Source of the DNA: Rhodanobacter sp. Root480
GTDB lineage: Bacteria > Pseudomonadota > Gammaproteobacteria > Xanthomonadales > Rhodanobacteraceae
NCBI RefSeq assembly: GCF_001426645.1
Contig: NZ_LMEX01000002.1
Location: 124,001 to 188,000 of the forward strand
Direction of reading: 5' to 3'
Length of the DNA: 64,000 nucleotides
The notes beneath the pieces were generated by a model that had not been told where the DNA came from, did no database searches, and saw only the letters and a program-made list of their open reading frames with translations. This document shows, one piece after another, positions 37,234 to 46,103 of this stretch (its first letter is position 1; each line of letters opens with the position of its first letter). A program made the translations under genes and the position numbers.

Positions 37234-38076
37234 CTATGCCAGCGCCTCCGCGTGATGGCGCAGGTGATCGTCGATGAAGCTGCTGATGAACCAATAGCTG
37301 TGGTCGTAGCCGGCGTGCCGGCGCAGCAGCAGCGGCTGACCGGCTTCGGCGCAGGCCTGGTCGAACAGCTCGGGTTTCAGCTGGGCTTCCAGGAACGTAT
37401 CCGCTTCGCCCTGATCGATCAGGATCGTGCCGGGAAAGGTTTGCCGCCGCACCAGTTCGCAGGCGTCGTAACCGGCCCAGGCTTCCGGGTTTTCGCCCAG
37501 GTAACGCGGCAACGCCTTGCGCCCCCACGGCACCTGGCTGGGCGCCACGATCGGTGCGAAGGCGGAAACCGAGCGGTAACGCGCGGGATGTTTCAGCGCG
37601 ATGGTCAGCGCGCCGTGACCGCCCATAGAATGGCCGCAGATGCCGCTTCGCGTGGTATCGGCGGGGAAGTTGGCGGCGATCAACGCGGGCAGTTCATCGA
37701 CCACGTAGCTGTGCATGCGGAAGCGCGCTGACCACGGCGCCTCCGTGGCATCGACATAGAAACCTGCGCCTTCGCCGAATTCCCAGTCGCCGGTGGCGCC
37801 GTCGAAACCGGTGTCGCGCGGGCTGGTGTCGGGCATCACCAGGATCAGCCCCAGCTCCGCGGCCAGCCGCTGCGCGCCGGCCTTGATGGCGGCGGTTTCC
37901 TCGGTGCAGGTGAGCCCGGCCAGGAAATACAGCACCGGGCAAGGCCGATATTCGGCCTGCGGCGGCTGGTACAGCGCGAAACGCATCGGTCCGGCGCAAG
38001 CCGTCGAGGCGTGGCGATAAAACCCCTGCACACCGCCGTGACAGCGGTGGCGGGACATTGTTTCAAGCGTGCTCAT
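37234..38076 (-). CDS. fghA: S-formylglutathione hydrolase
   Basis: Hydrolyses S-formylglutathione to formate and glutathione in formaldehyde detoxification. The 280-residue alpha/beta hydrolase has the esterase-D layout: YFLAGLTCTEETAAIKAGAQ (oxyanion region), MPDTSPRDTGFDG, the nucleophile Ser in GICGHSMGGHGALTIAL, the Asp in ILIDQGEADTFLE, and the His in HAGYDHSYWFISSFIDDHL. The start at 38076 has AGGA upstream. The usual partner, the glutathione-dependent alcohol dehydrogenase AdhC/FrmA, is not adjacent. Confidence 0.95.
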   Translation of the reverse strand: MSTLETMSRHRCHGGVQGFYRHASTACAGPMRFALYQPPQAEYRPCPVLYFLAGLTCTEETAAIKAGAQRLAAELGLILVMPDTSPRDTGFDGATGDWEFGEGAGFYVDATEAPWSARFRMHSYVVDELPALIAANFPADTTRSGICGHSMGGHGALTIALKHPARYRSVSAFAPIVAPSQVPWGRKALPRYLGENPEAWAGYDACELVRRQTFPGTILIDQGEADTFLEAQLKPELFDQACAEAGQPLLLRRHAGYDHSYWFISSFIDDHLRHHAEALA

Positions 38077-38231
38077 CGTGATTCCTGTGGGTCCCGATGT
38101 GCCGAGCATATCCGCGCGTGGCTGAAGCACCCGTTCAGCCCGCGCCCGTAACGCGGCGCCAGCAGGCCTGATAGAATGGCCGGCTTGCGCGCCGCCTCTC
38201 CGACGCTGCTTTCTGTTTTGAGGTACCCCCC

Positions 38232-40100
38232 ATGTCATCCCCCGTTTCCGACAACGCCCCGGTTCCGTCCGGCTTCGGCGCACTTGCGCTGCATCCCGAT
38301 GTTCTGCGCGTGCTGGCCGATGTCGGCTATGAATCGCCCTCGCCGATCCAGGCCGCCACCATCCCGCCGCTGCTGGAAGGCCGCGACGTGCTGGGCCAGG
38401 CGCAGACCGGCACCGGCAAGACCGCCGCGTTCGCGCTGCCGATCCTGTCGCGAATCACCCCGCGCGCCGGCAAGCCACAGGCGCTGGTGCTGGCGCCCAC
38501 GCGCGAGCTGGCCATCCAGGTGGCTGAAGCGTTCCAGCGCTACGCCGCGCACATCCCCGGTTTCCAGGTGCTGCCGATCTACGGCGGCCAGAGCTACGGC
38601 CCGCAATTGCACGCGCTCAAGCGCGGCGTGCACGTGGTGGTGGGTACGCCCGGGCGCGTGATCGATCACCTGGACAAGGGCACGCTCGATCTCTCCGAGC
38701 TGCGTTTCCTGGTGCTCGACGAAGCCGACGAAATGCTGCGCATGGGCTTCATCGACGACGTCGAGAAAGTGCTGCAGGCCACGCCGCCCGAGCGCCAGGT
38801 GGCGCTGTTCTCGGCCACCATGCCCACGGTGATCCGCAAGATCGCCCAGCGTCACCTGAAGGACCCGGTCGAGGTCATCATCAAGTCCTCCACCACCACC
38901 GCGGCCAACATCCACCAGCGCTACTGGTTCGTCAGCGGCATGCACAAGCTCGATGCGATGACACGCATCCTGGAAGCCGAGCCGTTCGACGCGATGATCA
39001 TCTTCGCGCGCACCAAGCAGGCCACCGAGGAGCTGGCCGGCAAGCTGCAGGCACGCGGCCTGGCCGCTGCCGCGATCAACGGCGACATCGCCCAGGCGCA
39101 GCGCGAGCGGGTGATCCAGCAGCTGAAGGACGGCAAGCTCGACATCCTGGTGGCCACTGATGTGGCCGCCCGCGGCCTCGACGTGGAGCGCATCAGCCAC
39201 GTGCTGAACTACGACATCCCGTACGACACCGAGAGCTATGTGCACCGCATCGGCCGTACCGGTCGCGCCGGGCGCAACGGCGAGGCGATCCTGTTCGTCA
39301 GCCCGCGCGAGCGCGGCATGCTGCACGCGATCGAGCGCGCCACGCGCCAGCCGATCGAGCAGATGCAGTTGCCGTCGGTGGAAGTGGTCAACGACGTGCG
39401 CATCGGCAAATTCAAGCAGCGCATCAGCGATACCCTGGCCGTGGGCGAACTGGGTGATTTCCAGAAACTGATCGAGCAGTACGAGCAGGAGTACAACGTA
39501 CCCGCGATCGAGATCGCCGCCGCGCTGGCGCGCATCGCGCAAGGCGACCAGCCGCTGCTGCTGGCGCCGCCGCCGAAGCGCGAGAAGTACGAGCCGGCCA
39601 CGCGCGAGCGCAGCGATCGCACCTCGCGTGAACGCAGCGACACCCGCGCACCGCGCGAGCACAAGCCGCACCTTCACGAGCGCGCCGCACACGATCGCAC
39701 CGGACAGGAGCAGGCACCGCGCGAATTCGGCCAGCGCCCCGTGCGCGCCCACGCCACCGAGCAGGGCAAGCGCACCTACCGCATCGAGGTGGGCCACGAA
39801 CACGGCGTGAAACCCGGCAACATCATCGGTGCGATCGCCAACGAGGCCGGCCTGGACAGCCAGTACATCGGCCGCCTCAGCATCCGCGACCACTACAGCC
39901 TGATCGACCTGCCCGACGGCATGCCGCCGGAAGTGTTCGATCACCTGAAGAAGGTGTGGGTGGTGCAGCAGCAACTGCGCATCCACGAATGGGACGGCAA
40001 CGACACCGCATCCAGCAACGCGCCGCCCACGCGCAAGCCTGGCGGCTACAAGAAACCCGGTGGCTTCAAGCCCGGCGGCAAGCCGCCGCATCGGCGGTAA
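38232..40100 (+). CDS. deaD: ATP-dependent RNA helicase DeaD (CsdA)
   Basis: A cold-shock RNA helicase acting in ribosome assembly and mRNA decay. The 622-residue protein has AQTGTGKT (motif I), VLDEADEMLRMGFIDDVEKV (motif II), LFSATMPTVIRKIA (III), ATDVAARGLDVERISHVLNY (V) and [10 protein letters not shown] (VI). It then shows the DeaD-specific dimerisation region and the DbpA-like RNA-binding domain TYRIEVGHEHGVKPGNIIGA with IGRLSIRDHYSLIDLP, and a Lys/Gly-rich tail. A charged repeat stretch with ERSDRTSRERSD lies between. It is one of two DEAD-box genes here, with only fghA between them. Confidence 0.97.
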   Translation: MSSPVSDNAPVPSGFGALALHPDVLRVLADVGYESPSPIQAATIPPLLEGRDVLGQAQTGTGKTAAFALPILSRITPRAGKPQALVLAPTRELAIQVAEAFQRYAAHIPGFQVLPIYGGQSYGPQLHALKRGVHVVVGTPGRVIDHLDKGTLDLSELRFLVLDEADEMLRMGFIDDVEKVLQATPPERQVALFSATMPTVIRKIAQRHLKDPVEVIIKSSTTTAANIHQRYWFVSGMHKLDAMTRILEAEPFDAMIIFARTKQATEELAGKLQARGLAAAAINGDIAQAQRERVIQQLKDGKLDILVATDVAARGLDVERISHVLNYDIPYDTESYVHRIGRTGRAGRNGEAILFVSPRERGMLHAIERATRQPIEQMQLPSVEVVNDVRIGKFKQRISDTLAVGELGDFQKLIEQYEQEYNVPAIEIAAALARIAQGDQPLLLAPPPKREKYEPATRERSDRTSRERSDTRAPREHKPHLHERAAHDRTGQEQAPREFGQRPVRAHATEQGKRTYRIEVGHEHGVKPGNIIGAIANEAGLDSQYIGRLSIRDHYSLIDLPDGMPPEVFDHLKKVWVVQQQLRIHEWDGNDTASSNAPPTRKPGGYKKPGGFKPGGKPPHRR

Positions 40101-40112
40101 GCCGCCCACTTT

Positions 40113-40190
40113 GTGGGAGCGGCTTCAGCCGCGATGCTTTTGCCTTGGAGCTTCAGGGCAAGAGCGTCGCGACTGAAGTCGCTCCCACAG
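40113..40190. repeat. Inverted pair of REP-like elements after deaD
   Basis: GTGGGAGCGGCTTCAGCCGC (40113 on), with GATGCTTTT, faces GCGACTGAAGTCGCTCCCAC (40170 on). It lies between the convergent deaD and ykgJ genes, like the pair at 37155. Confidence 0.85.
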
Positions 40191-40202
40191 GTCCATCGGG
40201 CT

Positions 40203-40589
40203 TCAGGCGCTTTGCGGCAACGGCGGCGTGTCCGCCGTAGACGGGTCCAGCCAGTCCTGCGGCGTCAGCACCGCCAACCCGTGCGCAAGTCTTGCCTTGT
40301 CGCATTGCGGGCTGACCGCACCGAATTCCCACGACGGCGCCACCTCGCGACACACCGATGGTCGTTGCGGGTAGATGCTGCAATGCGCCGCCTCGCCCAC
40401 CGTGCCCTGCAATGCGGTGCAGCGCGGCGCCGCGGTATAGGTGCCGCGCATGGCCAGCCGGTGCGGATCGAGTTTTTCGGTGAGTTCGGCCGGTACCACG
40501 CCACCGAGGAACGGCTCGGCTTCCGACCAGTGAAACGCCACGCGGAAATACGCGCAGCAGGCGCCACAGCGCAGGCAGGGATGATCCAT
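40203..40589 (-). CDS. YkgJ-type cysteine cluster protein (putative Zn or Fe binding)
   Basis: A 128-residue protein of the YkgJ/UPF0153 family with the N-terminal CLRCGACCAYFRV, then RCTALQGTVGEAAHCSIYPQ and RPSVCREVAPS and a further Cys in PQCDKARL. About eight Cys are positioned to bind zinc or an Fe-S cluster. Function in the family is unknown. It stands alone between the deaD repeats and the ars operon. Confidence 0.88.
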   Translation of the reverse strand: MDHPCLRCGACCAYFRVAFHWSEAEPFLGGVVPAELTEKLDPHRLAMRGTYTAAPRCTALQGTVGEAAHCSIYPQRPSVCREVAPSWEFGAVSPQCDKARLAHGLAVLTPQDWLDPSTADTPPLPQSA

Positions 40590-40677
40590 CGAACGAACCA
40601 GGGCGCACCCCGAGGCGCGCAGCGGCGCATTCTAGAACGTGCCGCGTTCGCGTGACAGGGTATCCATGCAAGCCGGG

Positions 40678-41772
40678 TCAGGTGCGATTGCGGTCGCTTC
40701 CTGCCGCCGCAAACGACCCCGCACCGGCGAACCAGCCTTCCGTCCGGTTCACGATGCGCACCACCGACAGCATCACCGGCACTTCGACCAGCACCCCCAC
40801 CACCGTCGCCAGCGCGGCGCCGGAGCGCAGGCCGAACACGCTGATGGCGGCGGCGACGGCCAGCTCGAAGAAATTGCTGGCCCCGATGAGCGCAGCCGGC
40901 CCGGCGACGCAGTGTGGCACCTTCAGCCAGCGGCTGAGGCCGTAGGCGATACCGGCGTTGAGATAGACCTGGATGATGATCGGCACCGCGAGCATGGCGA
41001 TGATCAGCGGTTGCGCCAGGATCGCCTCGCCCTGGAAGCCGAACAGCAACACCAGCGTGGCGAGCAAGGCGATGGTCGACAGCGGATCCATGCGTTTCAG
41101 CGTCGCTTCCAGGGCCGCGTGCCCGCCGCGGCGCAACAGGCTGGCGCGCCACGACTGCGCCACCACCACCGGCACCACGATGTACAGCAACACCGACAGC
41201 AGCAGCGTGCCCCACGGCACATGGATCGAGGCCACACCCAGCAGCAGCGCCACGATCGGCGCAAACGCGACCACCATGATGGTGTCGTTGAGCGCCACCT
41301 GCGCCAGCGTGAAATTCGGCTCGCCGCCACACAACCGCGACCACACGAAAACCATCGCCGTGCATGGCGCCGCCGCCAGCAGGATCAACCCGGCGATGTA
41401 CGAATCATGCTGATCGAGCGGCAGCCAACCGGCAAACACATGCCGCACGAACAGCCAGCCCAGCAAGGCCATCGAAAACGGCTTGATCGCCCAGTTCACC
41501 AGCAAGGTGACGCCGATGCCGCGCACCTGATGGCGCACGCCCGCCAGTTGCGCAAAATCGACCTTGAGCAGCATCGGCACGATCATCAACCACACCAGCC
41601 CGGCCACCGGCAGGTTGATGTGCTGAATTTCCGCACGCGCCAGGGCCGCGAACACCCCGGGCAACCCGTGCCCAAGCGCAATGCCGACCACGATGCACAA
41701 CCCGACCCATAGGCTGAGGTAACGGGCGAAGCGGCCGATCGGCGCAGGCGCGGCGAGCACCGCGTCGCTCAT
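40678..41772 (-). CDS. acr3: Arsenite efflux transporter of the ACR3 family
   Basis: An inner-membrane carrier that exports As(III), with about 10 helices in 364 residues. Family marks are VGLCIVVGIALGHGLPGVFA in helix 1, APCTAMVFVWSRLCGGEPNF with the conserved Cys of helix 4 (AAAPCTAMVFVWS), and FQGEAILAQPLIIAMLAVPI, SNFFELAVAAAISVFGLRSG. ACR3 rather than ArsB is clear from this pattern. The start overlaps the arsC stop as ATGA. It is the last gene of arsR-arsI-arsC-acr3. Confidence 0.95.
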   Translation of the reverse strand: MSDAVLAAPAPIGRFARYLSLWVGLCIVVGIALGHGLPGVFAALARAEIQHINLPVAGLVWLMIVPMLLKVDFAQLAGVRHQVRGIGVTLLVNWAIKPFSMALLGWLFVRHVFAGWLPLDQHDSYIAGLILLAAAPCTAMVFVWSRLCGGEPNFTLAQVALNDTIMVVAFAPIVALLLGVASIHVPWGTLLLSVLLYIVVPVVVAQSWRASLLRRGGHAALEATLKRMDPLSTIALLATLVLLFGFQGEAILAQPLIIAMLAVPIIIQVYLNAGIAYGLSRWLKVPHCVAGPAALIGASNFFELAVAAAISVFGLRSGAALATVVGVLVEVPVMLSVVRIVNRTEGWFAGAGSFAAAGSDRNRT

Positions 41773-42272
41773 GCGGATTCCACCCTGCCGATGTCACGCA
41801 ACGCCTGCTGCAACGCCGCGCGATCGAGCGTCTCCAGCGGCAATGCCAGCAACTGCTCGATACGCTGGCGCAGCATCGCCCAGGCCGACTGGAATGCGCT
41901 CCGGCGCTGTGCGTCGGAGCCTTGCACGCCTGCCGGATCGGGCACGCCCCAATGTGCGCTTACCGGCTGGCCGGGCCAGATCGGGCACACCTCGCCGGCC
42001 GCGTTGTCGCAAACGGTGATCACGATATCGATCGCCGGCGCATGCGGCCCGGCAAACTCGTCCCAGGATTTGCTGCGCAATGGCGCGGCGTAGTCGAACG
42101 CGCGCGCCAGCTCCGCCGCGATCGGCTGCACCGCGCCGCTGGGAAAACTGCCGGCGCTGAATGCCTGGAAGCGGCCCTCGCCCAGCACATTGAGCAAGGC
42201 CTCGGCCATCACGCTGCGGGCGGAATTGCCGGTGCAGAGGAACAGCACCTTGATCGGTGGACGCACGACCAT
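41769..42272 (-). CDS. arsC: Arsenate reductase ArsC, low-molecular-weight phosphatase type
   Basis: Reduces arsenate to arsenite for export by Acr3. The 167-residue protein has the P-loop VLFLCTGNSARSVMAEALLN (C-x5-R), the later Cys in VITVCDNAAGEVCPIWPG, where the cascade cysteines of the thioredoxin-linked class lie, and HWGVPDPAG with the general acid Asp. The frame is open further upstream, but the ATG at 42272 sits right at the P-loop strand and just past the arsI stop. It overlaps acr3. Confidence 0.93.
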   Translation of the reverse strand: MVVRPPIKVLFLCTGNSARSVMAEALLNVLGEGRFQAFSAGSFPSGAVQPIAAELARAFDYAAPLRSKSWDEFAGPHAPAIDIVITVCDNAAGEVCPIWPGQPVSAHWGVPDPAGVQGSDAQRRSAFQSAWAMLRQRIEQLLALPLETLDRAALQQALRDIGRVESA

Positions 42273-42273
42273 C

Positions 42274-42738
42274 TCAGCAGCAACCCGTATTCGGGCCGCA
42301 CCCGGATGCGGTGCGTTTCGTGGTCGCCGGCCCACAACACGCGACGCCCGCTTCGTTCGGCGCGCCGGTGTAAGTGGTGGCCTCACCGTGTGTGTGGAAG
42401 CTTTCCCAGCGCACGCCCTGCGGATCCTCGGCCCAGAACTTGTCGGAGTGGGCGTAGCAGCAGGTGGTGCCCTGTTCCGCCAGCGCCACCGCGTCGGCTG
42501 CCTGCAGGCGTGCGCCGATGGCAGCCAGGTCGGCGGGATCGCCCGCTTGCAAACCCAGGTGATCGACGCCGGGCTGGCGGCAGCGTTGCGAGATCGCGAA
42601 GTTGACGTGCGGATCGTCCAGCATCCATTTGGCGTAATCGGGCCGGGTCACATCCGGGGCCGCGCCGAACAGCGTGGTGTAGAAGCGGATGCTGTCGTCC
42701 AGCCGCGCGACGTTGAGATGCACATGGAAGCGTTTCAT
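42274..42738 (-). CDS. arsI: ArsI/CadI-type VOC metalloenzyme (C-As lyase or heavy-metal resistance)
   Basis: A 154-residue vicinal-oxygen-chelate protein. It starts MKRFHVHLNVARLDDSIRFY with the first metal His, has GVDHLGLQAG with another His, the vicinal thiol pair in GTTCCYAHSDKFWAEDPQG, and WESFHTHGE with the Glu ligand, as in ArsI, which cleaves methyl-As(III). The tail carries five Cys (ACCGPATT, GCGPNTGCC), a common ArsI/CadI feature. The ars context favours ArsI. The ATG at 42738 overlaps the arsR stop; 42762 is a weaker start. Confidence 0.88.
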   Translation of the reverse strand: MKRFHVHLNVARLDDSIRFYTTLFGAAPDVTRPDYAKWMLDDPHVNFAISQRCRQPGVDHLGLQAGDPADLAAIGARLQAADAVALAEQGTTCCYAHSDKFWAEDPQGVRWESFHTHGEATTYTGAPNEAGVACCGPATTKRTASGCGPNTGCC

Positions 42739-43076
42739 GGTTTTTTCCGTGGAGGTTTGCATGCCACCGTCGTGCAGCCATCAGCTGCCGCCGAGCCCGC
42801 GCAGCAGTTTTCGGTGAGGAAGCCCAGCAAGCCGTTCATCTGCGTGTAGCGCGCGCGGCACTGGATGACGCGACCACGGCGCTCGTCGCTGACCATGCCG
42901 GCACGACGCAGTACGTGCAGATGACTGGTCAGGGTCGCGCCGGCCAGGCCGGTTGCGGCGGCCAGCTCGCCCACCGAAAGGCCTTCATCGCCCGCCTCCA
43001 CCAGCAGGCGGAACAGGTTCAGGCGATGTTCCTGGGCGAGCGCCGCGAGACAGGCGAGGGCTTCTTTTGATTTCAT
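42735..43076 (-). CDS. arsR: ArsR-family arsenic-responsive repressor
   Basis: A 113-residue winged-helix repressor: ALAQEHRLNLFRLLVEAGDE, the recognition region LAAATGLAGATLTSHLHVLR, and wing VSDERRGRVIQCRARY. The As(III) site is not the classical CVC in helix 3. Instead the C-terminus has a vicinal pair and a third Cys (ENCCAGSAAADGC), as in the Acidithiobacillus-type ArsR. The ATG at 43076 has no ribosome site and lies directly beside the operator dyad. It overlaps arsI by 4 bp. Confidence 0.93.
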   Translation of the reverse strand: MKSKEALACLAALAQEHRLNLFRLLVEAGDEGLSVGELAAATGLAGATLTSHLHVLRRAGMVSDERRGRVIQCRARYTQMNGLLGFLTENCCAGSAAADGCTTVACKPPRKKP

Positions 43077-43112
43077 ATTTCTAATATTATAGAAATAATA
43101 AAAAGCCGTCAA
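43077..43112 (-). promoter_or_regulatory. arsR promoter and operator, probably leaderless transcript
   Basis: On the minus strand TTGACG (43107-43112), a 17-bp spacer and TAATAT (43084-43089) form a promoter whose start point would fall at or within a base or two of the arsR ATG. A perfect 7-bp dyad ATTTCTA-N6-TAGAAAT (43077-43096) covers the -10 and abuts the ATG. It is AT-rich in a GC-rich genome, as ArsR operators are. Confidence 0.75.
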
Positions 43113-43194
43113 GCGCCCGCCGAAAAACCGAAAGGTCGGCATTCGCGATTTGCAGAAGCAGGAGCATCGTCCGCGGGAGGGCCCTAGCTACCTG

Positions 43195-43264
43195 GGGGCG
43201 ACTTCAGTCGCGATGCTTTTGGAATGCGGAGGCGAAAGGCATCGCGGCTGAAGCCGCTCCTACA
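43195..43264. repeat. Inverted pair of REP-like elements upstream of arsR and after ypfJ
   Basis: GGGGGCGACTTCAGTCGCGA (43195 on), followed by GATGCTTTT, faces CATCGCGGCTGAAGCCGCTC (43240 on) with CTACAG. It lies 16 bp after the ypfJ stop on the minus strand, so it may end that transcript. Confidence 0.8.
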
Positions 43265-43280
43265 GGGATGTCGCCGATGT

Positions 43281-44141
43281 TCAGAGCGCGCCGGCAAACG
43301 TGTCGCACTGGTCCATGTCGCCGCTGTCGAAGCCGGTCTTGAACCAGTGCACGCGCTGCGCCGAGGTGCCGTGGGTGAAGGTGTCCGGCCGCACGCGTCC
43401 CTGCGCCTGTTGCTGCAAGGTGTCGTCGCCGATATGGCTGGCGGCGTTCAGCGCCTCCTCGATGTCGCCCGGCTGCAGCCACTGCAGGCGTTGCTGGCTG
43501 TGATTGGCCCACACGCCCGCGTAGCAATCGGCCTGCAGTTCCTGTCGCACCGAAAGTCCGCTGGCGCCCTCCATCGGCGCACCGCGGCGGCGGGCGGCAT
43601 CGGTGCGGGCGAACACGCCGGTGAGGTTCTGCACGTGGTGGCCCACCTCGTGCGCGATCACGTAGGCGCGGGCGAAATCGCCGGATGACTGCAGTTCATC
43701 CTGCAGTTGCTGGAAGAAGGCCAGGTCCAGATAAACCTTCTGGTCGCCGGGGCAATAGAACGGCCCCACCGCCGTGGTGGCACCGCCGCAGGCCGTGTTC
43801 ACGCCGCCACTGAAGATGTGCAGCTTCGGCTCCACGTAGGTGGCGCCATGGGCCTGGAAGATCGCGCCCCAGGTCTGTTCCGTGGAATGCAGGATGGCGC
43901 TGACGAATGCCTTCTGCTCCGGATCGACCTGGGTCGGCACGCTGTTCTGGGAGCCCGAGTCCAGCGCGGCGCCACCCTGATCCAGCAGCGCCATCGGGTT
44001 CTTGAAGAAGATCCAGCCGATCAGGGCCATCACCACCAGCCCGCCCAGGCCCATGCCGCGACCGCCGCCGAAACGCCTTCCGCCGCCGCCACCGCTGCCG
44101 ACTTCGATGTTGCTGCTGCTGCCGCCTTTGCGCCAATCCAT
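43281..44141 (-). CDS. ypfJ: YpfJ-family neutral zinc metallopeptidase, membrane-anchored
   Basis: A 286-residue protein with a Gly-rich cytoplasmic N-terminus (GSGGGGGRRFGGGRGMGLGG), one membrane helix (LVVMALIGWIFF) and a periplasmic zincin domain. The metal motif is HEVGHHV in YVIAHEVGHHVQNLTGVF, with the third ligand likely in LSVRQELQADCYAGVWANHS. The signature ACGGATTAVGPFYCPGDQKV is typical. The physiological substrate is unknown. The start at 44141 is chosen because the family begins MDWRxGxxSxN. Confidence 0.92.
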   Translation of the reverse strand: MDWRKGGSSSNIEVGSGGGGGRRFGGGRGMGLGGLVVMALIGWIFFKNPMALLDQGGAALDSGSQNSVPTQVDPEQKAFVSAILHSTEQTWGAIFQAHGATYVEPKLHIFSGGVNTACGGATTAVGPFYCPGDQKVYLDLAFFQQLQDELQSSGDFARAYVIAHEVGHHVQNLTGVFARTDAARRRGAPMEGASGLSVRQELQADCYAGVWANHSQQRLQWLQPGDIEEALNAASHIGDDTLQQQAQGRVRPDTFTHGTSAQRVHWFKTGFDSGDMDQCDTFAGAL

Positions 44142-44268
44142 GAGAAACCTCGTTGAGCGATGCATGCGTCGGAGTACGCACGGCGAAGATAGCGACTGAC
44201 GGGTGATCGCGCCATGCACGCGCACCGGCGTGGCCGCTACAGTAGGGGCTACTTCCGAGGAGCCGCCC

Positions 44269-44661
44269 ATGACCCATCTGCCCGCGCTGGTGACCTTGCT
44301 CACCGTATTGCTGTTGTCCGGCACCATGTTCATTGTCGGCAAGATGCGTGGGCGCCACGGCATCAAGGCGCCCGCAACCAGCGGCCATCCGGCCTTCGAC
44401 CGCGCCTACCGCGTGCAGATGAACACGCTGGAAGGCGCGGTGATGTTTCTGCCCACGCTGTGGCTGGCGGCCACGTACGGCTTCAGTGGCTGGGCCGGCA
44501 TCGCGGGCCTGGTCTGGGTGGTGGGCCGCGTGTGGTACGCGTGGAGCTACATGAAAGACCCGGCTTCGCGTGGGCCGGGCTTCGCCGTCGCCATGATGGC
44601 CTGGGTGGCCTTGCTGGTGATGGCCGCGATCGGCGTATGCCGCGCGCTGATGCTGGGCTGA
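44269..44661 (+). CDS. MAPEG-family membrane protein
   Basis: A 130-residue, four-helix membrane protein of the eicosanoid/glutathione-metabolism superfamily. Features: TLLTVLLLSGTMFIVGKMRG, AYRVQMNTLEGAVMFLPTLW, with the family motif R-x-Q-x-N-x-x-E, and GRVWYAWSYMKDPASRGPG. Bacterial members can have glutathione transferase or peroxidase activity, but this is not shown for this type. GAGGAGCCGCCC precedes the ATG. It lies 43 bp before the CPBP protease gene. Confidence 0.9.
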   Translation: MTHLPALVTLLTVLLLSGTMFIVGKMRGRHGIKAPATSGHPAFDRAYRVQMNTLEGAVMFLPTLWLAATYGFSGWAGIAGLVWVVGRVWYAWSYMKDPASRGPGFAVAMMAWVALLVMAAIGVCRALMLG

Positions 44662-44704
44662 CAGCCGTGGCCGGATACGGGCACCACGCCAGGCACGCAG
44701 GCTG

Positions 44705-45547
44705 ATGGAAACGGCGCCGGACGCCACCCCGCCCTTGCCGCCCTCACGCCCATGGCCGGTGCCCGTGCTACGGGCGCCCGGCCTGCTGACGGCGCTGGGT
44801 TTCATCGCGCTGTACTTCCTGCTGCAGGCCACGGTGGGCGCGCTGGTGGCGTTCGTGCTTGGCCTGTGGCTCGGCCTGCGTGCCGGTCTGCAGCATCTGG
44901 CCTACGACGCCAAGACCATCGGACACCAGGTGCGGACCCTGCTGGCGCAGCCGGATGCGCGCGCCGCGATGGTCATGCTGGTGTTGTGCGTGGCGGCCGG
45001 GTCGATGCTGTGGCTGGTGCATCGCAAATGGCCACAGCTGTGGTCGCTGGCGTCACCGCCGGGTTTCGCCGTGGCACGGCCCGCACAACCGCTGTTCTAC
45101 CTGCTGGCTGTCGTCATCGGCCTGGCCGCACCGGTGCTGGGCGGCTGGCTGACCCAGCTGCTGGCGCACGGCCACAAGGTGCCGCAGGACATCCAGCGGG
45201 TCGGCGCCGAAGCGGCGTTGTCGCTGCGGGTGGCGCTGATGGTCATCGTGGTGACGGTCGGCCCGTTGGTGGAAGAGTTGCTCTTTCGCGGCGTGCTGCT
45301 CTCGGCACTGATGCGGCGACTGCGCGTGGGCTGGGCCGTGGCCGCGTGCTCGCTGTTGTTCGCCCTGGTGCACCTGCCCGACCTGGGTTTCCTGTGGTAC
45401 GCGCTGCCCGGCCTGGCACTGCTGGCGGCAGCACTGGCGTGGCTGCGCTTGCGCTCTGGCTCCATCTGGCCGGCGGTGGTGGCGCATGGCGTCAACAACC
45501 TGCTGGCGGTGGCGGCGTGGTTTCTGGCGGTCAAGCCGGCGGGTTGA
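44705..45547 (+). CDS. CPBP-family intramembrane glutamic endopeptidase
   Basis: A 280-residue multi-spanning protein. The Abi/CPBP (Rce1-like) core has the motif [16 protein letters not shown] (catalytic Glu pair and Arg), the second motif [13 protein letters not shown] (His) and the third [12 protein letters not shown] (His, Asn). The N-terminal third holds extra helices and a soluble loop. In bacteria these enzymes process membrane or peptide substrates; the target is unknown. Its 3' end overlaps the convergent maf gene by 17 bp. Confidence 0.9.
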   Translation: METAPDATPPLPPSRPWPVPVLRAPGLLTALGFIALYFLLQATVGALVAFVLGLWLGLRAGLQHLAYDAKTIGHQVRTLLAQPDARAAMVMLVLCVAAGSMLWLVHRKWPQLWSLASPPGFAVARPAQPLFYLLAVVIGLAAPVLGGWLTQLLAHGHKVPQDIQRVGAEAALSLRVALMVIVVTVGPLVEELLFRGVLLSALMRRLRVGWAVAACSLLFALVHLPDLGFLWYALPGLALLAAALAWLRLRSGSIWPAVVAHGVNNLLAVAAWFLAVKPAG

Positions 45548-46100
45548 TGCCGAAGCCGCGCAGCAGGCGCGCGGTCTCGAACAGCGGCAGGCCCATCACG
45601 CCGGAATAGCTGCCTTCGAGGTGTTCGATCAACACCGCGCCACGGCCCTGGATCGCATACGCACCGGCCTTGCCGAACGGCTCGCCGGTGGCCACATAGA
45701 CGGCTATATCGTTCTCGTCCAGCGCGGCGAAACGCACCTGCGATACGCAGACGGCGCACTCCTGCCGTCCGTCGCCCAGCGCCCAGACCGTGGAGATCAC
45801 CGCATGCGTGCGCCCGCTCAGGCGACGCAGCATGGCCACCGCATCGGCCGCATCGCGCGGCTTGCCGAACACGTCGTCGCCCAGCACCACTTCGGTATCC
45901 GCACCCAGTACCACGCCACCCGGCTTCACCAGCAGCGCGCCCGCGGCGGCCTTGTCGCGCGCCACGCGGCTTACGTAAGCCGGCGGTGTTTCGCCGGCGG
46001 CGCGCTGCTCGGGCACATCGACATCCAGCACATCGAACGCCACGCCAAGCTGCTGCAGCAACTGATGCCGGCGCGGTGATTTGGAGGCGAGATGGAGCAT
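45531..46100 (-). CDS. maf: Maf-family nucleoside triphosphate pyrophosphatase
   Basis: A 189-residue house-cleaning enzyme that hydrolyses non-canonical or pyrimidine NTPs (dTTP/UTP type). It starts [19 protein letters not shown] (the Maf S/A-x-S-P-R-R motif), has [20 protein letters not shown] with the catalytic Asp, and [14 protein letters not shown], and ends [20 protein letters not shown]. It belongs to the rsfS-rlmH-maf group, with a GNAT gene inserted before it. It is convergent with the CPBP gene. Confidence 0.93.
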   Translation of the reverse strand: MLHLASKSPRRHQLLQQLGVAFDVLDVDVPEQRAAGETPPAYVSRVARDKAAAGALLVKPGGVVLGADTEVVLGDDVFGKPRDAADAVAMLRRLSGRTHAVISTVWALGDGRQECAVCVSQVRFAALDENDIAVYVATGEPFGKAGAYAIQGRGAVLIEHLEGSYSGVMGLPLFETARLLRGFGINPPA

Positions 46101-46103
46101 GGG

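Noticed and set aside
38235-40109. A 624-codon antisense frame of deaD
   Set aside because: Exact mirror of a well-conserved helicase gene; product is Gly/His/Leu-rich without known motifs.
40203-40589. YkgJ-like protein as part of the ars operon
   Set aside because: It lies 88 bp beyond the acr3 stop, and its family is not linked to arsenic; co-transcription cannot be shown from sequence.
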